A DNA stretch of 64,000 nt from an uncultured Lachnospiraceae bacterium (GTDB taxonomy: Bacteria; Bacillota; Clostridia; Lachnospirales; Lachnospiraceae): the NCBI GenBank assembly GCA_934394565.1, contig CAKRQV010000005.1:62001-126000 (forward strand), read 5' to 3'. A program made the position numbers and the translations under genes. This document shows positions 1 to 7,629 of this stretch, piece by piece. Under the pieces are notes generated by a model. It was not told the DNA's origin and did no database searches. It saw only the letters and a list, made by a program, of their open reading frames with translations. The stretch's first letter is position 1, and each line of letters begins with the position of its first letter.

Positions 1-1627
1 GAGTATCAGCGTTTGTACGAACCTTCATGGTTCTGTATTTGTCAGCCCAGGCCATGATACGACCGAACTCACCGGCGATTGTAGCGTCTACAGTCGGGAT
101 GATACCGTCGTAGATGTTACCTGTAGTACCATCGATGGAGATGAAGTCTCCCTCATGGAACTCTTTGCCGCCCAGTGTGAATTTCTTGTTAGCTTCATCC
201 ATAACGATGTCGCCACAACCGGATACACAGCACTCACCCATACCACGGGCAACTACAGCTGCGTGGGATGTCATACCACCACGAACTGTCAGGATACCCT
301 GTGCAGACTTCATACCTGTGATATCTTCCGGAGATGTCTCCAGACGAACCAGAACGACTTTCTCACCTCTTGCAGCCCACTCTACAGAGTCATCAGCTGT
401 GAAGACGATCTTACCGCATGCAGCACCCGGGGAAGCGCCAAGGCCTTTACCCATCGGAGTAGCAGCTTTCAGAGCAGCAGTGTCGAACTGCGGATGAAGC
501 AGAGTATCCAGGTTACGCGGATCGATCATAGCTACAGCTTCTTCTTCTGTTCTCATGCCCTCATCAACCAGGTCACAAGCGATCTTTAAAGCAGCCTGAG
601 CTGTTCTCTTACCGTTACGTGTCTGCAGCATGTACAGTTTCTTGTTCTCAACAGTAAACTCCATATCCTGCATATCTCTGTAATGTTTCTCCAGAGTCTC
701 GCAAACCTGTACGAACTGTGCGAATGCTTCCGGGAACTCCTGCTCCATCTTAGCGATCGGCATCGGAGTACGAACACCGGCAACAACGTCCTCGCCCTGT
801 GCGTTGATCAGGAACTCACCCATCAGTTTCTTCTCGCCTGTAGCCGGGTCACGTGTGAAAGCAACACCTGTACCACAGTCATCACCCATGTTACCGAAAG
901 CCATGGACTGTACGTTTACAGCAGTACCCCAGGAATACGGGATATCGTTGTCACGACGGTATACGTTAGCACGCGGGTTATCCCAGGAACGGAATACGGC
1001 TTTAACAGCACCCATCAGCTGTTCCTTCGGATCATCCGGGAAATCAGCACCGATTTTTTCTTTGTATTCAGCCTTGAACTGGCCAGCCAGCTCTTTCAGA
1101 TCCTCTGCAGTCAGCTCTACGTCGAAGGTAACACCTTTCTTAGCTTTCATCTGATCGATCAGCTCTTCGAAGTATTTCTTACCAACTTCCATAACTACGT
1201 CAGAGTACATCTGGATAAATCTTCTGTAGCAGTCCCAAGCCCAACGCGGATTGCCGGATTTCTCAGCAATTACGTTAACTACGGTTTCATTCAGACCAAG
1301 GTTCAGGATAGTATCCATCATACCCGGCATGGATGCACGTGCACCGGAACGAACGGAAACGAGCAGCGGATTCTCGCTGTCACCGAACTTCTTGCCAGTG
1401 ATCTCTTCCATCTTTTCGATGTACTCGTTGATCTGTCCCTGGATCTCGTCGTTGATCTCTCTTCCATCCTCGTAATACTGAGTACAAGCTTCAGTAGTAA
1501 TAGTAAAGCCCTGCGGTACCGGAAGACCAAGGCTGGTCATCTCGGCAAGGTTAGCACCTTTTCCACCAAGGAGCTCACGCATGTTGGCATTACCTTCACT
1601 GAATAAGTAAACCCACTTTCTTGCCAT
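1..1627 (-). CDS. ppdK: Pyruvate, phosphate dikinase (3' end outside window)
   Basis: Interconverts pyruvate, ATP and phosphate with phosphoenolpyruvate, AMP and pyrophosphate in the cytosol. About 542 N-terminal residues are visible of a family length near 875. The N-terminal ATP-grasp part begins MARKWVYLFSEGNANMREL and keeps the GGKGANLAEM loop. The swivelling phosphohistidine domain carries GGMTSHAAVVARGMG, with the catalytic His near residue 455. The C-terminal PEP/pyruvate barrel lies off the window. The start is fixed by a strong GGAGG about 10 bases upstream. A promoter and a large dyad lie further upstream. With the PPi-type phosphofructokinase at 4.3-5.5 kb this points to pyrophosphate-linked glycolysis. 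Identity is secure. Confidence 0.97.
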   Translation of the reverse strand, partial: MARKWVYLFSEGNANMRELLGGKGANLAEMTSLGLPVPQGFTITTEACTQYYEDGREINDEIQGQINEYIEKMEEITGKKFGDSENPLLVSVRSGARASMPGMMDTILNLGLNETVVNVIAEKSGNPRWAWDCYRRFIQMYSDVVMEVGKKYFEELIDQMKAKKGVTFDVELTAEDLKELAGQFKAEYKEKIGADFPDDPKEQLMGAVKAVFRSWDNPRANVYRRDNDIPYSWGTAVNVQSMAFGNMGDDCGTGVAFTRDPATGEKKLMGEFLINAQGEDVVAGVRTPMPIAKMEQEFPEAFAQFVQVCETLEKHYRDMQDMEFTVENKKLYMLQTRNGKRTAQAALKIACDLVDEGMRTEEEAVAMIDPRNLDTLLHPQFDTAALKAATPMGKGLGASPGAACGKIVFTADDSVEWAARGEKVVLVRLETSPEDITGMKSAQGILTVRGGMTSHAAVVARGMGECCVSGCGDIVMDEANKKFTLGGKEFHEGDFISIDGTTGNIYDGIIPTVDATIAGEFGRIMAWADKYRTMKVRTNADT

Positions 1628-1715
1628 TAAAACATTCCTCCTATAATAGTAAATTATCAGGCTCTATATCCTCCAAAGGGCATAGAAACCCTGACATTCA
1701 TAATTAGACACATAT

Positions 1716-1743
1716 ATTTTATCATAAAACGCTCATCCGTCAA
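1716..1743 (-). promoter_or_regulatory. Predicted sigma-A promoter of ppdK
   Basis: Read on the minus strand, TTGACG (1738-1743) and TAAAAT (1716-1721) are separated by 16 bases, about 90 bases upstream of the ppdK start. A consensus match only; no transcription data. Confidence 0.5.
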
Positions 1744-1760
1744 GTGAAATATACCTGTTA

Positions 1761-1802
1761 TGCCAATCAAAATTGGTTCACCGGACCAATTATTGATTGG
1801 CA
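1761..1802. promoter_or_regulatory. Large dyad upstream of the ppdK promoter, possible operator
   Basis: TGCCAATCAAAATTGGT (1761-1777) is followed by a 7-base centre and an inverted copy ending at 1802; one inserted base breaks perfect symmetry. The inner part is AATTGGT-N7-ACCAATT. It ends about 18 bases upstream of the predicted ppdK -35, a position typical of an activator site. It has no T-tract and is separate from the adjacent terminator. The half-site resembles those of some GntR regulators (TTGGT/ACCAA), but the spacing differs from the best-known cases. Confidence 0.45.
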
Positions 1803-1806
1803 TGGC

Positions 1807-1839
1807 AAAAAAGAGGGTCCCGGCGGGCACCCTCTTTTC
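1807..1839 (-). terminator. Intrinsic terminator of the UroD-family gene
   Basis: AAAAGAGGGT (1809-1818) pairs with ACCCTCTTTT (1829-1838) around a GC-rich loop. The minus-strand product ends in a run of T. It lies about 60 bases after the stop codon at 1899 and may act in both directions. Confidence 0.85.
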
Positions 1840-1898
1840 TGGCAGCATCAGTTAACGAATGCATATCCAACGTATTGCCTGTACATTCTGACAGCTTA

Positions 1899-2900
1899 TC
1901 AGAACATAATCTTGCTCATTTTGTCGATTTCTTCTGTCATAGCTTCGTATACACCCGGGAAGGTACTTATGGCGAGTCCCTGAGAAGCTCCCGGAATAAA
2001 GTAATGTTTGTCAGCCACAGAGCCGAATTCGCGGCAGGCCTTTTCTACTTCTCTGGCCACTTCATCTCTGGTCCAGTCCGGATGATCGACTTTGGCACTG
2101 TCCACACCACCCATAAAGGAGATCTGACCGCCATACTTGCGGATCAGTTCCGGAATATCATTGGATGTCATAACACCCTGCCAGATATCAATACCCATCT
2201 CGATCATATACGGTACCAGTGTAGCGGCATAGGAATCCGAATGGTGGCAGATCAGCTGTACGCCATGGGATTTATAATAGCCATAAATCTGTTTGTAAGA
2301 ATCCAGATAAAACTCTGCAAACATATCCGGTGACAGGAATGTGGAGATCTGGCTGCCCCAGTCGTCATGATGGAATACAGCATCCATATGCAGATGGGAA
2401 CACATTTCCTCTGCATAGGCCAGCTCCCACTCTGTCAGATATTTGATCAGGTCTTTCATGGCTTCCGGCTCTTCATAGAAATTGATCAGTGTATTCTGGA
2501 TTTCCATGAGATAATGGCACTGTTCAAACAGGCCCGGTGCCACAAAGGAGCTTAAGAAATATTTGTCTCTGTCAACTTCTTCTGCACGTTTTAAGTACGG
2601 TTCCCATTCAGCATCACTGAATTTGACATTTGGTGCCTTGACATATTTCTGCCATTCGGTAACGTCCGGGCAGACAATATGTGCCGGATCATGTACCGGG
2701 AAAGCACCCGGTGTGCCGATCGGATAGGAACGGGTCACACCCCAGGCATTGACGACGTTTTCTTCGCCGTACTTCGGTGCGGTATTGGTCTGGGCAAAGG
2801 GATCCCCTGTCAGGATCTTAAGGAATTCGTACTGATTGACGAAGCGATCCGGATGACCGCCATGGATAGTTTCTAATAAATTCTGTTTTGGTGTAAGCAT
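1899..2900 (-). CDS. UroD-family (MtaA/CmuA-type) methyltransferase-like protein
   Basis: A 333-residue single-domain protein of the uroporphyrinogen decarboxylase/methyl-cobamide:CoM methyltransferase superfamily. Relatives move methyl groups between corrinoid proteins and an acceptor. Visible features are the HHDDWGSQ segment, the LICHHSDSYAATLVP segment at the place of the family's metal-binding loop, and the C-terminal MGGVDSAK and GASQGLAISTFPGVYEAM motifs. It does not look like a haem-pathway HemE. The start follows GGAGG with a spacing of 7. It stands alone between its own promoter and terminator, with no corrinoid protein or MttB-type gene adjacent; an MttB homologue lies 16 kb away. 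Substrate unknown; a partner role for that methyltransferase is speculative. Confidence 0.75.
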   Translation of the reverse strand: MLTPKQNLLETIHGGHPDRFVNQYEFLKILTGDPFAQTNTAPKYGEENVVNAWGVTRSYPIGTPGAFPVHDPAHIVCPDVTEWQKYVKAPNVKFSDAEWEPYLKRAEEVDRDKYFLSSFVAPGLFEQCHYLMEIQNTLINFYEEPEAMKDLIKYLTEWELAYAEEMCSHLHMDAVFHHDDWGSQISTFLSPDMFAEFYLDSYKQIYGYYKSHGVQLICHHSDSYAATLVPYMIEMGIDIWQGVMTSNDIPELIRKYGGQISFMGGVDSAKVDHPDWTRDEVAREVEKACREFGSVADKHYFIPGASQGLAISTFPGVYEAMTEEIDKMSKIMF

Positions 2901-2963
2901 AGATATTCCTCCATTTTACATGGTTTTTCAACATTTTTATGTTGTCTGTTATTTACTGTCCTT

Positions 2964-2993
2964 AGTATACACTCTCTTCTCTTTTTTTCGCAA
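2964..2993 (-). promoter_or_regulatory. Possible promoter of the UroD-family gene
   Basis: Minus-strand TTGCGA (2988-2993) and TATACT (2964-2969) are 18 bases apart, about 65 bases upstream of the start codon. The rest of the 340-base gap up to 3241 is AT-rich; apart from a TTGACG at 3137-3142 that may be a remnant promoter of the plus-strand pseudogene, I see nothing else in it. Confidence 0.35.
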
Positions 2994-3241
2994 TTCTATA
3001 ATTAGCTTGAAGTTTCTGTATGGTGTCTGTACTTTTTGTACAGTTGTTTTAATCAATCTGCACAATTTTTACAGGCTGTTCTGTCCGTTTCACATAGGTC
3101 AATAGTAACACCTGGGTTTTGTTTTGCTCTCTCTGCTTGACGTGCTGTTTAATATGGGTTAGTTTTAGTAAATATAAATACAAAGTACATCATCCGATGC
3201 AGGGTAATATGCAGCGGATATTACACAGGAGGGTTTTACAT

Positions 3242-3842
3242 ATGGCTGATTTTTTCAAAATACCGGATACTGATCTGAATCTTTGCCCGCTGGGACTGGG
3301 TACGTCAGGCGCCGGCCTTGACTGGGACGGTGCAGATGCGGACTATCTGTTTGATGCTTATCTGGATATGGACGGCAGACAGGGTAAAGACGGCGGATGC
3401 TTACTGTAAGGCTAAGGGATACCGTGGGTTTGTGGCGGATCAGGCTTTACTGAATCTGGGACTTAAGTATATGAAGCCTATGGCGGATGATACGCTGACG
3501 TATATTGAGGGGGATCTGTATGCGTATCATGAGGATAATCCGGGGAATCTGGCAATGCCTTATATGGGGGTGGCCAGTGGATTTTTCCATCGCTACATTA
3601 ATAAGGGGGTGGATGCTGTACGGGAGATGAATTATTTTACGCCGGAGAATGTGGCACTGGCTAAGAGGTGTAAGGAACTGATGAGAAAGTATGAGGCTAC
3701 AGTTTCGCAGGTGGTGCTGGGATTTTTCAGGGTGCAGGAGTTTGCTTGTCTGCCGCTTTATGGGCCGAGAAATGTGGAGCAGTTGAGGGATGTGATGCGG
3801 TATGTGGAGATTCCTTTTACTAAGGAGGATTATGTGTTGTAG
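3242..3842 (+). pseudogene. Decayed aldo/keto reductase
   Basis: A ribosome binding site (GGAGGG) precedes an ATG that opens an aldo/keto-reductase N-terminus: about 47 residues with LGLGTSGAGLDWDGADADYL. The frame is lost near 3385. From about 3387 a different frame gives a typical C-terminal part, with the segments MGVASGFFHRYINKG, SQVVLGFFRVQEFACLPLYG and the terminal VEIPFTKEDYVL. About 110 central residues expected in a 310-residue enzyme, including the catalytic Tyr/Lys/His region, are missing. A deletion plus frameshift is therefore likely. It is followed directly by composite palindrome A. Confidence 0.75.
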
Positions 3843-3855
3843 GGGGGGACGCTAC

Positions 3856-4127
3856 GAAGAGAGCGAGACGGCTGGCGGACAGGCTGGTTGGCTGGAAAAC
3901 ACCTCCGATCTGAAGTATCACTAAGTACAAAACGCCCCCGCAACTGGGGCACCGGAAGCATTCGCAGGAAAATCGATATTTTCCTGCTCAAAGCTTCCTT
4001 GACAGCCGGATCTGACATCCGGCTGTCATCCCCAGTTGCGGGGGTGTTTTGTACTTAGTGATACTAACAGATCTGCGGAATCGTTTTCCAGCCAACCAGC
4101 CTGTCCGCCAGCCGCCTCGCTCTCTTC
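3856..4127 (+). repeat. Composite palindromic element A
   Basis: A 45-base left arm (3856-3900) is repeated inverted at 4083-4127 with one mismatch. Inside, AGTATCACTAAGTACAAAAC (from 3914) starts a 36-base stem that pairs with a segment ending in CTTAGTGATACT near 4065. The apex holds two hairpins: GGAAGC...GCTTCC enclosing GCAGGAAAAT/ATTTTCCTGC, and TGACAGCCGGAT/ATCCGGCTGTCA. The whole folds into one long rod with a two-hairpin head. The core is about 80% alike, by eye, to element B. It lies between convergent genes, the AKR pseudogene and pfp. Function unknown; structured RNA, non-autonomous mobile element or bidirectional terminator are all possible. Confidence 0.85.
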
Positions 4128-4156
4128 TCCGCTTAGGTTGTGGTGATTGACGGGAC

Positions 4157-4245
4157 GTTGTGTGGCATGGGCGCTTCGCTGCATGCGCGTGAGTGTTGGC
4201 TGGTATGGGGCAGGTTGTGCGGCATGGGCGGCTTCGCTGCATGCG
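4157..4245. repeat. Pair of 31-base direct repeats, each a hairpin
   Basis: Two copies (4157-4187 and 4214-4245) share GTTGTG, GGCATGGGCG and CTTCGCTGCATGCG, differing by one substitution and one inserted G, 57 bases apart. Each can fold through GCATG/CATGC with an inner GCG/CGC. They lie between element A and the end of pfp. No T-tract is present, so they are not ordinary terminators. Confidence 0.6.
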
Positions 4246-4259
4246 TTCACTTTTGGGAT

Positions 4260-5498
4260 CTACTTTCTTGGTTTTAAGACCATGTGGTGCGGGATGCCGT
4301 CTACATAATAAGGAACGTAGTTTCCGGCGATCAGGGGTCTTGCGTAGTGTCTGTAGGCTGGAGTAACATCAAGACCGTCGGGGGTGATCCAGTCTACGGG
4401 GACTTTTCGTTCTACGTTGGCGATGCCGTGTACGTCAGCGAGACCGTAGTGTACCTGGTAGGGATCGCGTTCTGCTACGTTGATGGTGACGACTTTCCCG
4501 GTTTCTCCGGCGACGGCTTTGTGGCAGGCGTAGGTGCCTACGTCAAAGGCTTCGCGGATGTCGATGATGGAAGCTGTGTGGGTGGCGACGCGCTGCAGGG
4601 TGGAAAATTCGATATTTCTTACTTTGTAGTTGGATTCCTGCATGAGTTTGTTGGCCAGGAGTTCACCGCAGCCGGACAGCATTTTGTGGCCGAAGGCATC
4701 GAGTTTGGCGTTTTCCTGTTCCATTTCGCAGACGAAGGTACCGTCGGCGAAGTGGATGCCTTCGGATACGGCTGCTACGATGGAGTGTTTGGTTTTGGCG
4801 AGTTCGTGGATGCGGTTGTAGAAGGCGTCCATATCGAAATCAACTTCCGGAAGGCAGATGATGTCGGGGCCGCAGCAGTCGTCACCACGGGACAGGGCGG
4901 ATGCGGCAGTCAGCCAGCCGGCGTGGCGGCCCATGATCTCGATGATCACGACGGACGGGATGGGACTGTCGTAGCATTCGTTGTCACGGATGATTTCTTT
5001 GACGGAGGTTCCGATATATTTGGCTGCGGAACCGTAGCCTGGGGTGTGATCCATGATCGGCAGGTCGTTGTCGATGGTTTTAGGGATGCCGATGAAGCGC
5101 TGGGGTTTATTATGCTGTGTGGCATAGTCAGACAGCATCTTTACGGTATCCATGGAATCATTTCCTCCAATATATAAGAAGTAGGAAATATCATACTTTT
5201 CCATAATAGCAAAGATCTGTTCGTAGATCTGCGGATTTTCTTCGATCGGCGGCAGTTTGAAACGGCAGGAGCCGAGGAATGCGGACGGGGTTCTTTTCAG
5301 AAATTCTATATCTTCTCTTGTACGGATATACTCTTCTCCGAGATCGATCAGGTCTTCTTTAAAAAATCCCTGGATACCGTAATGCATACCATATATTTTT
5401 TCGATGCCCAGCTGTTTTGCGGCGTGGATCGCGCCGGCAAGACTGGAATTGATAACGGCGGTCGGTCCGCCGGACTGTCCTATAACAATATTTCCCAT
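4260..5498 (-). CDS. pfp: 6-phosphofructokinase, pyrophosphate-dependent type
   Basis: Phosphorylates fructose 6-phosphate in glycolysis. At 412 residues it is longer than the ~320-residue ATP enzymes. IGQSGGPTAVIN opens the nucleotide-fold domain. GGNDS (111-115) stands in place of the GGDGS of ATP enzymes, and PKTIDND (139-145) has Lys where ATP enzymes have Gly. In this family that Asp/Lys pair is the established mark of pyrophosphate use. PGYGSAAKYI and EIMGRHAGWL complete the substrate site. The Asn in GGNDS, where most PPi enzymes have Asp, is a small departure. It is convergent with the AKR pseudogene. Use of PPi fits ppdK, which can supply or consume PPi. Enzyme class is sure; donor preference is inferred. 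Confidence 0.92.
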   Translation of the reverse strand: MGNIVIGQSGGPTAVINSSLAGAIHAAKQLGIEKIYGMHYGIQGFFKEDLIDLGEEYIRTREDIEFLKRTPSAFLGSCRFKLPPIEENPQIYEQIFAIMEKYDISYFLYIGGNDSMDTVKMLSDYATQHNKPQRFIGIPKTIDNDLPIMDHTPGYGSAAKYIGTSVKEIIRDNECYDSPIPSVVIIEIMGRHAGWLTAASALSRGDDCCGPDIICLPEVDFDMDAFYNRIHELAKTKHSIVAAVSEGIHFADGTFVCEMEQENAKLDAFGHKMLSGCGELLANKLMQESNYKVRNIEFSTLQRVATHTASIIDIREAFDVGTYACHKAVAGETGKVVTINVAERDPYQVHYGLADVHGIANVERKVPVDWITPDGLDVTPAYRHYARPLIAGNYVPYYVDGIPHHMVLKPRK

Positions 5499-5690
5499 AA
5501 TGATAGTTTCCTCTCTGTACTGTTTGGTTTGGCCGCTTTAGCGCCGTCTGCTTTATACGCTTACCTTTTGTAATACAGTTATACACGCTGTAAGTTTTCG
5601 TATATTGCAGTCTTTAGCGACATGTCTGCATGTTCTTTCCTATTATACGGGATATTTTCCAAATAATCTATCCTTTGTTTCTTGCCATTT

Positions 5691-5754
5691 TTGACTTTTC
5701 CCTGTATACTGTCTGTAATTGCTCAGCTTTTTACCTGGTTAAAAAGCGTATAAT
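5691..5754 (+). promoter_or_regulatory. Predicted promoters of the MATE gene
   Basis: TTGACT (5691-5696) and TGTAAT (5714-5719) are 17 bases apart. A second -10-like TATAAT lies at 5749-5754 without a good -35. The first would give a leader of roughly 95 bases that contains the stem-loop at 5770-5790. Pattern match only. Confidence 0.4.
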
Positions 5755-5769
5755 ACAGGTTAGCATGCC

Positions 5770-5795
5770 GCAGCTGTTTTTTACAGCTGCTTTTT
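5770..5795 (+). terminator. Leader terminator/attenuator before the MATE gene
   Basis: GCAGCTG (5770-5776) pairs with CAGCTGC (5784-5790) and is followed at once by TTTTT. This is a textbook intrinsic terminator, but it sits 26 bases before the MATE start codon and downstream of the likely promoter, so it may attenuate the gene. The minus-strand pfp is transcribed away from it, so it does not serve pfp. Confidence 0.6.
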
Positions 5796-5820
5796 ACATC
5801 TGTTTAGGAGGAAATTTTTC

Positions 5821-7161
5821 ATGAATGCACAGGAACGCCAACATATGCTGGCCACTGCCCCTATTCCCGGACTGGTGATACGCCTGTCCGTACCAACGAT
5901 CATCAGTATGATGATCACTGCCCTTTACAATATGGCCGACACCTTCTTTGTCGGACAGATCGGCACCAGTGCTACAGCTGCCGTTGGTGTTGTTTTCCCG
6001 CTGATGGCTATTATTCAGGCCGGTGGCTTCTTCTTTGGTCACGGCTCCGGCAATACGATCTCCCGAAAACTCGGCGCCGGTGATACCGAAAGTGCCCGCC
6101 AGCTGTCCGGCTGTGGCTTTTATCTGGCCCTTCTGGCCGGATGCCTCTTCGGTCTGGTCTGCGCACTTTTCATCCAGCCACTGGCCCGGATGCTTGGTTC
6201 AACCGAAACCATCCTGCCCTACACGCTGGATTACCTGCGTATCATTCTGTTTGGCGCACCGTTTATGATGGCTTCCTTTGTTCTCAACAATCAGCTCCGT
6301 TTTCAGGGCTTTGCCATGTACTCCATGGTCGGTATGGCTTCCGGCGGTATCTTAAATATCTTTCTTGATCCGCTTCTGATCTTCGGCTTTGATATGGGTA
6401 TCTCCGGTGCCGCCGTAGCTACCGTTTTCAGCCAGATCGTAGCCATGTTCATCCTGCTGGCCATGTGCCGCGCATCCAAAAGCCTGCCGCACTGGCTCAG
6501 CGACCTGAAATATGTTGGCAAATGCATCGCTGACATCGCCGGTGGCGGCCTTCCCTCCCTCTGCAGACAGGGACTGGCCAGCATCGCTACTATCGCCTTA
6601 AACCTCGCCGCCAAACCCTACGGTGACGCCGCGATCGCCGCCATGAGCATCGCCACCCGCATCACCATGTTCGCCGGATCCGCCACCATCGGCTTCGGTC
6701 AGGGCTTCCAGCCCATCTGTGGCTTTAACTTCGGCGCCGGCAACAAAAAACGTGTCATCGATGCCTTCTGGTTCTGCATGAAACTGATCACCAGCGTACT
6801 CCTTGTCGCCGCCATCCTCGGCTTCATCTTTGCCCCGCAGCTTGTCGCCCTTTTCCGCAAAGATGATCTCGATGTCATCCGCATCGGAACCATGGCCCTG
6901 CGCGCCCAGTGCATCACCATGCCCCTGACCGGCTGGATCATCCTGAACAACATGCTGTTCCAGACCATCGGCTACACCGTCCCCGCCAGCATCCTGGCCT
7001 CCGCCCGACAAGGCATCTGCTTCCTGCCGATGATCTTTATCCTGCCCCTGTGCCTCCACCTCTTCGGTGTAGAAATCGCCCAGGCCGCCGCCGACATCTG
7101 CGCCTTCCTGCTCGCCCTGTATTTTCATAAAACTAGGCTGCAGGATTTCTATATCAAATAA
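5821..7161 (+). CDS. MATE-family multidrug/cation exporter
   Basis: A 446-residue membrane protein with about 12 predicted helices, the usual MATE length. LVIRLSVPTIISMMITALYNMADTFFVG is the standard N-terminal MATE opening (shown here only as the segment beginning LVIRLSVPTI), and GFGQGFQP in the second half is the matching repeat motif. Such proteins export drugs or cationic metabolites against Na+ or H+. GGAGG lies 10 bases before the ATG. It is monocistronic, with its own attenuator-like leader and a strong terminator after the stop. Substrate cannot be told. Confidence 0.93.
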   Translation: MNAQERQHMLATAPIPGLVIRLSVPTIISMMITALYNMADTFFVGQIGTSATAAVGVVFPLMAIIQAGGFFFGHGSGNTISRKLGAGDTESARQLSGCGFYLALLAGCLFGLVCALFIQPLARMLGSTETILPYTLDYLRIILFGAPFMMASFVLNNQLRFQGFAMYSMVGMASGGILNIFLDPLLIFGFDMGISGAAVATVFSQIVAMFILLAMCRASKSLPHWLSDLKYVGKCIADIAGGGLPSLCRQGLASIATIALNLAAKPYGDAAIAAMSIATRITMFAGSATIGFGQGFQPICGFNFGAGNKKRVIDAFWFCMKLITSVLLVAAILGFIFAPQLVALFRKDDLDVIRIGTMALRAQCITMPLTGWIILNNMLFQTIGYTVPASILASARQGICFLPMIFILPLCLHLFGVEIAQAAADICAFLLALYFHKTRLQDFYIK

Positions 7162-7175
7162 AATTACATACATTT

Positions 7176-7224
7176 CCCCTGTATACACCCATTCCAACAA
7201 GGTATGTATACAGGGGATTTTTTC
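7176..7224 (+). terminator. Intrinsic terminator of the MATE gene
   Basis: CCCCTGTATACA (7176-7187) pairs with TGTATACAGGGG (7205-7216), followed by ATTTTTT, 14 bases after the stop codon. Confidence 0.9.
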
Positions 7225-7336
7225 TCAGATACCTGCGTATTTCCTGTCAGATATTCCTTCACTTTCTTATACACTACCTGTCAAACAATACCACGTTTAC
7301 CCTATCAACACCTCTCAGTCCATACCCCCAGTCTCA

Positions 7337-7611
7337 GGCGGTGACGAAAAGAATGCCCGTCAGGGGATACTGTGGGTGGAAACAATTCCGCAGATCTGTT
7401 AGTATCACTTAGGACAAAAAGCATCACAATCGGGGATGCCGGTCGGATATCAGATCCGACCGGCAAGGAAGCACTGAGCTGGAAAATATCGATTTTCCAG
7501 CGAATGCTTCCGGTTCTCCGACTGTGATGCTTTTTGTTCTTAGTGATACTTCAGATCGAAGGTGTTTCCACCCACAGTATCCCCTGACGGGCATTCTTTT
7601 CGTCACCCGCC
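7337..7611 (-). repeat. Composite palindromic element B
   Basis: Arms at 7337-7383 and 7564-7611 are 47-base inverted copies, perfect except for one extra C. Their sequence is unrelated to the arms of element A. Read on the minus strand, the core begins ACCTTCGATCTGAAGTATCA and ends in CAGATCTGCGGAATT, nearly as in A. The apical hairpins are kept while their sequences change on both sides: GCTGG/CCAGC replaces GCAGG/CCTGC, and GCCGGTCGGAT/ATCCGACCGGC replaces the second stem of A. It lies between convergent MATE and pduB-like genes, with the core orientation following the pduB-like gene. Confidence 0.85.
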
Positions 7612-7629
7612 GTCCGTACCTCAACCATC

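Noticed and set aside
683..1606. Long plus-strand open frame opposite ppdK
   Set aside because: It mirrors the strongly conserved ppdK coding strand and shows no recognisable protein family or ribosome site.
3856..4127. Elements A-C as integron attC sites
   Set aside because: The AAAAC/GTTTT ends recall attC cores, but the RYYYAAC/GTTRRRY pattern is not met, no integrase is present and arms are too long and perfect.
3988..4250. Short Arg/Pro-rich minus-strand frames over element A
   Set aside because: Composition follows the GC-rich inverted repeats; no sign of a real protein.
4284..5177. Plus-strand frame of 297 codons opposite pfp
   Set aside because: Its Gly/Val/Asp-rich sequence is a by-product of the pfp codons on the other strand.
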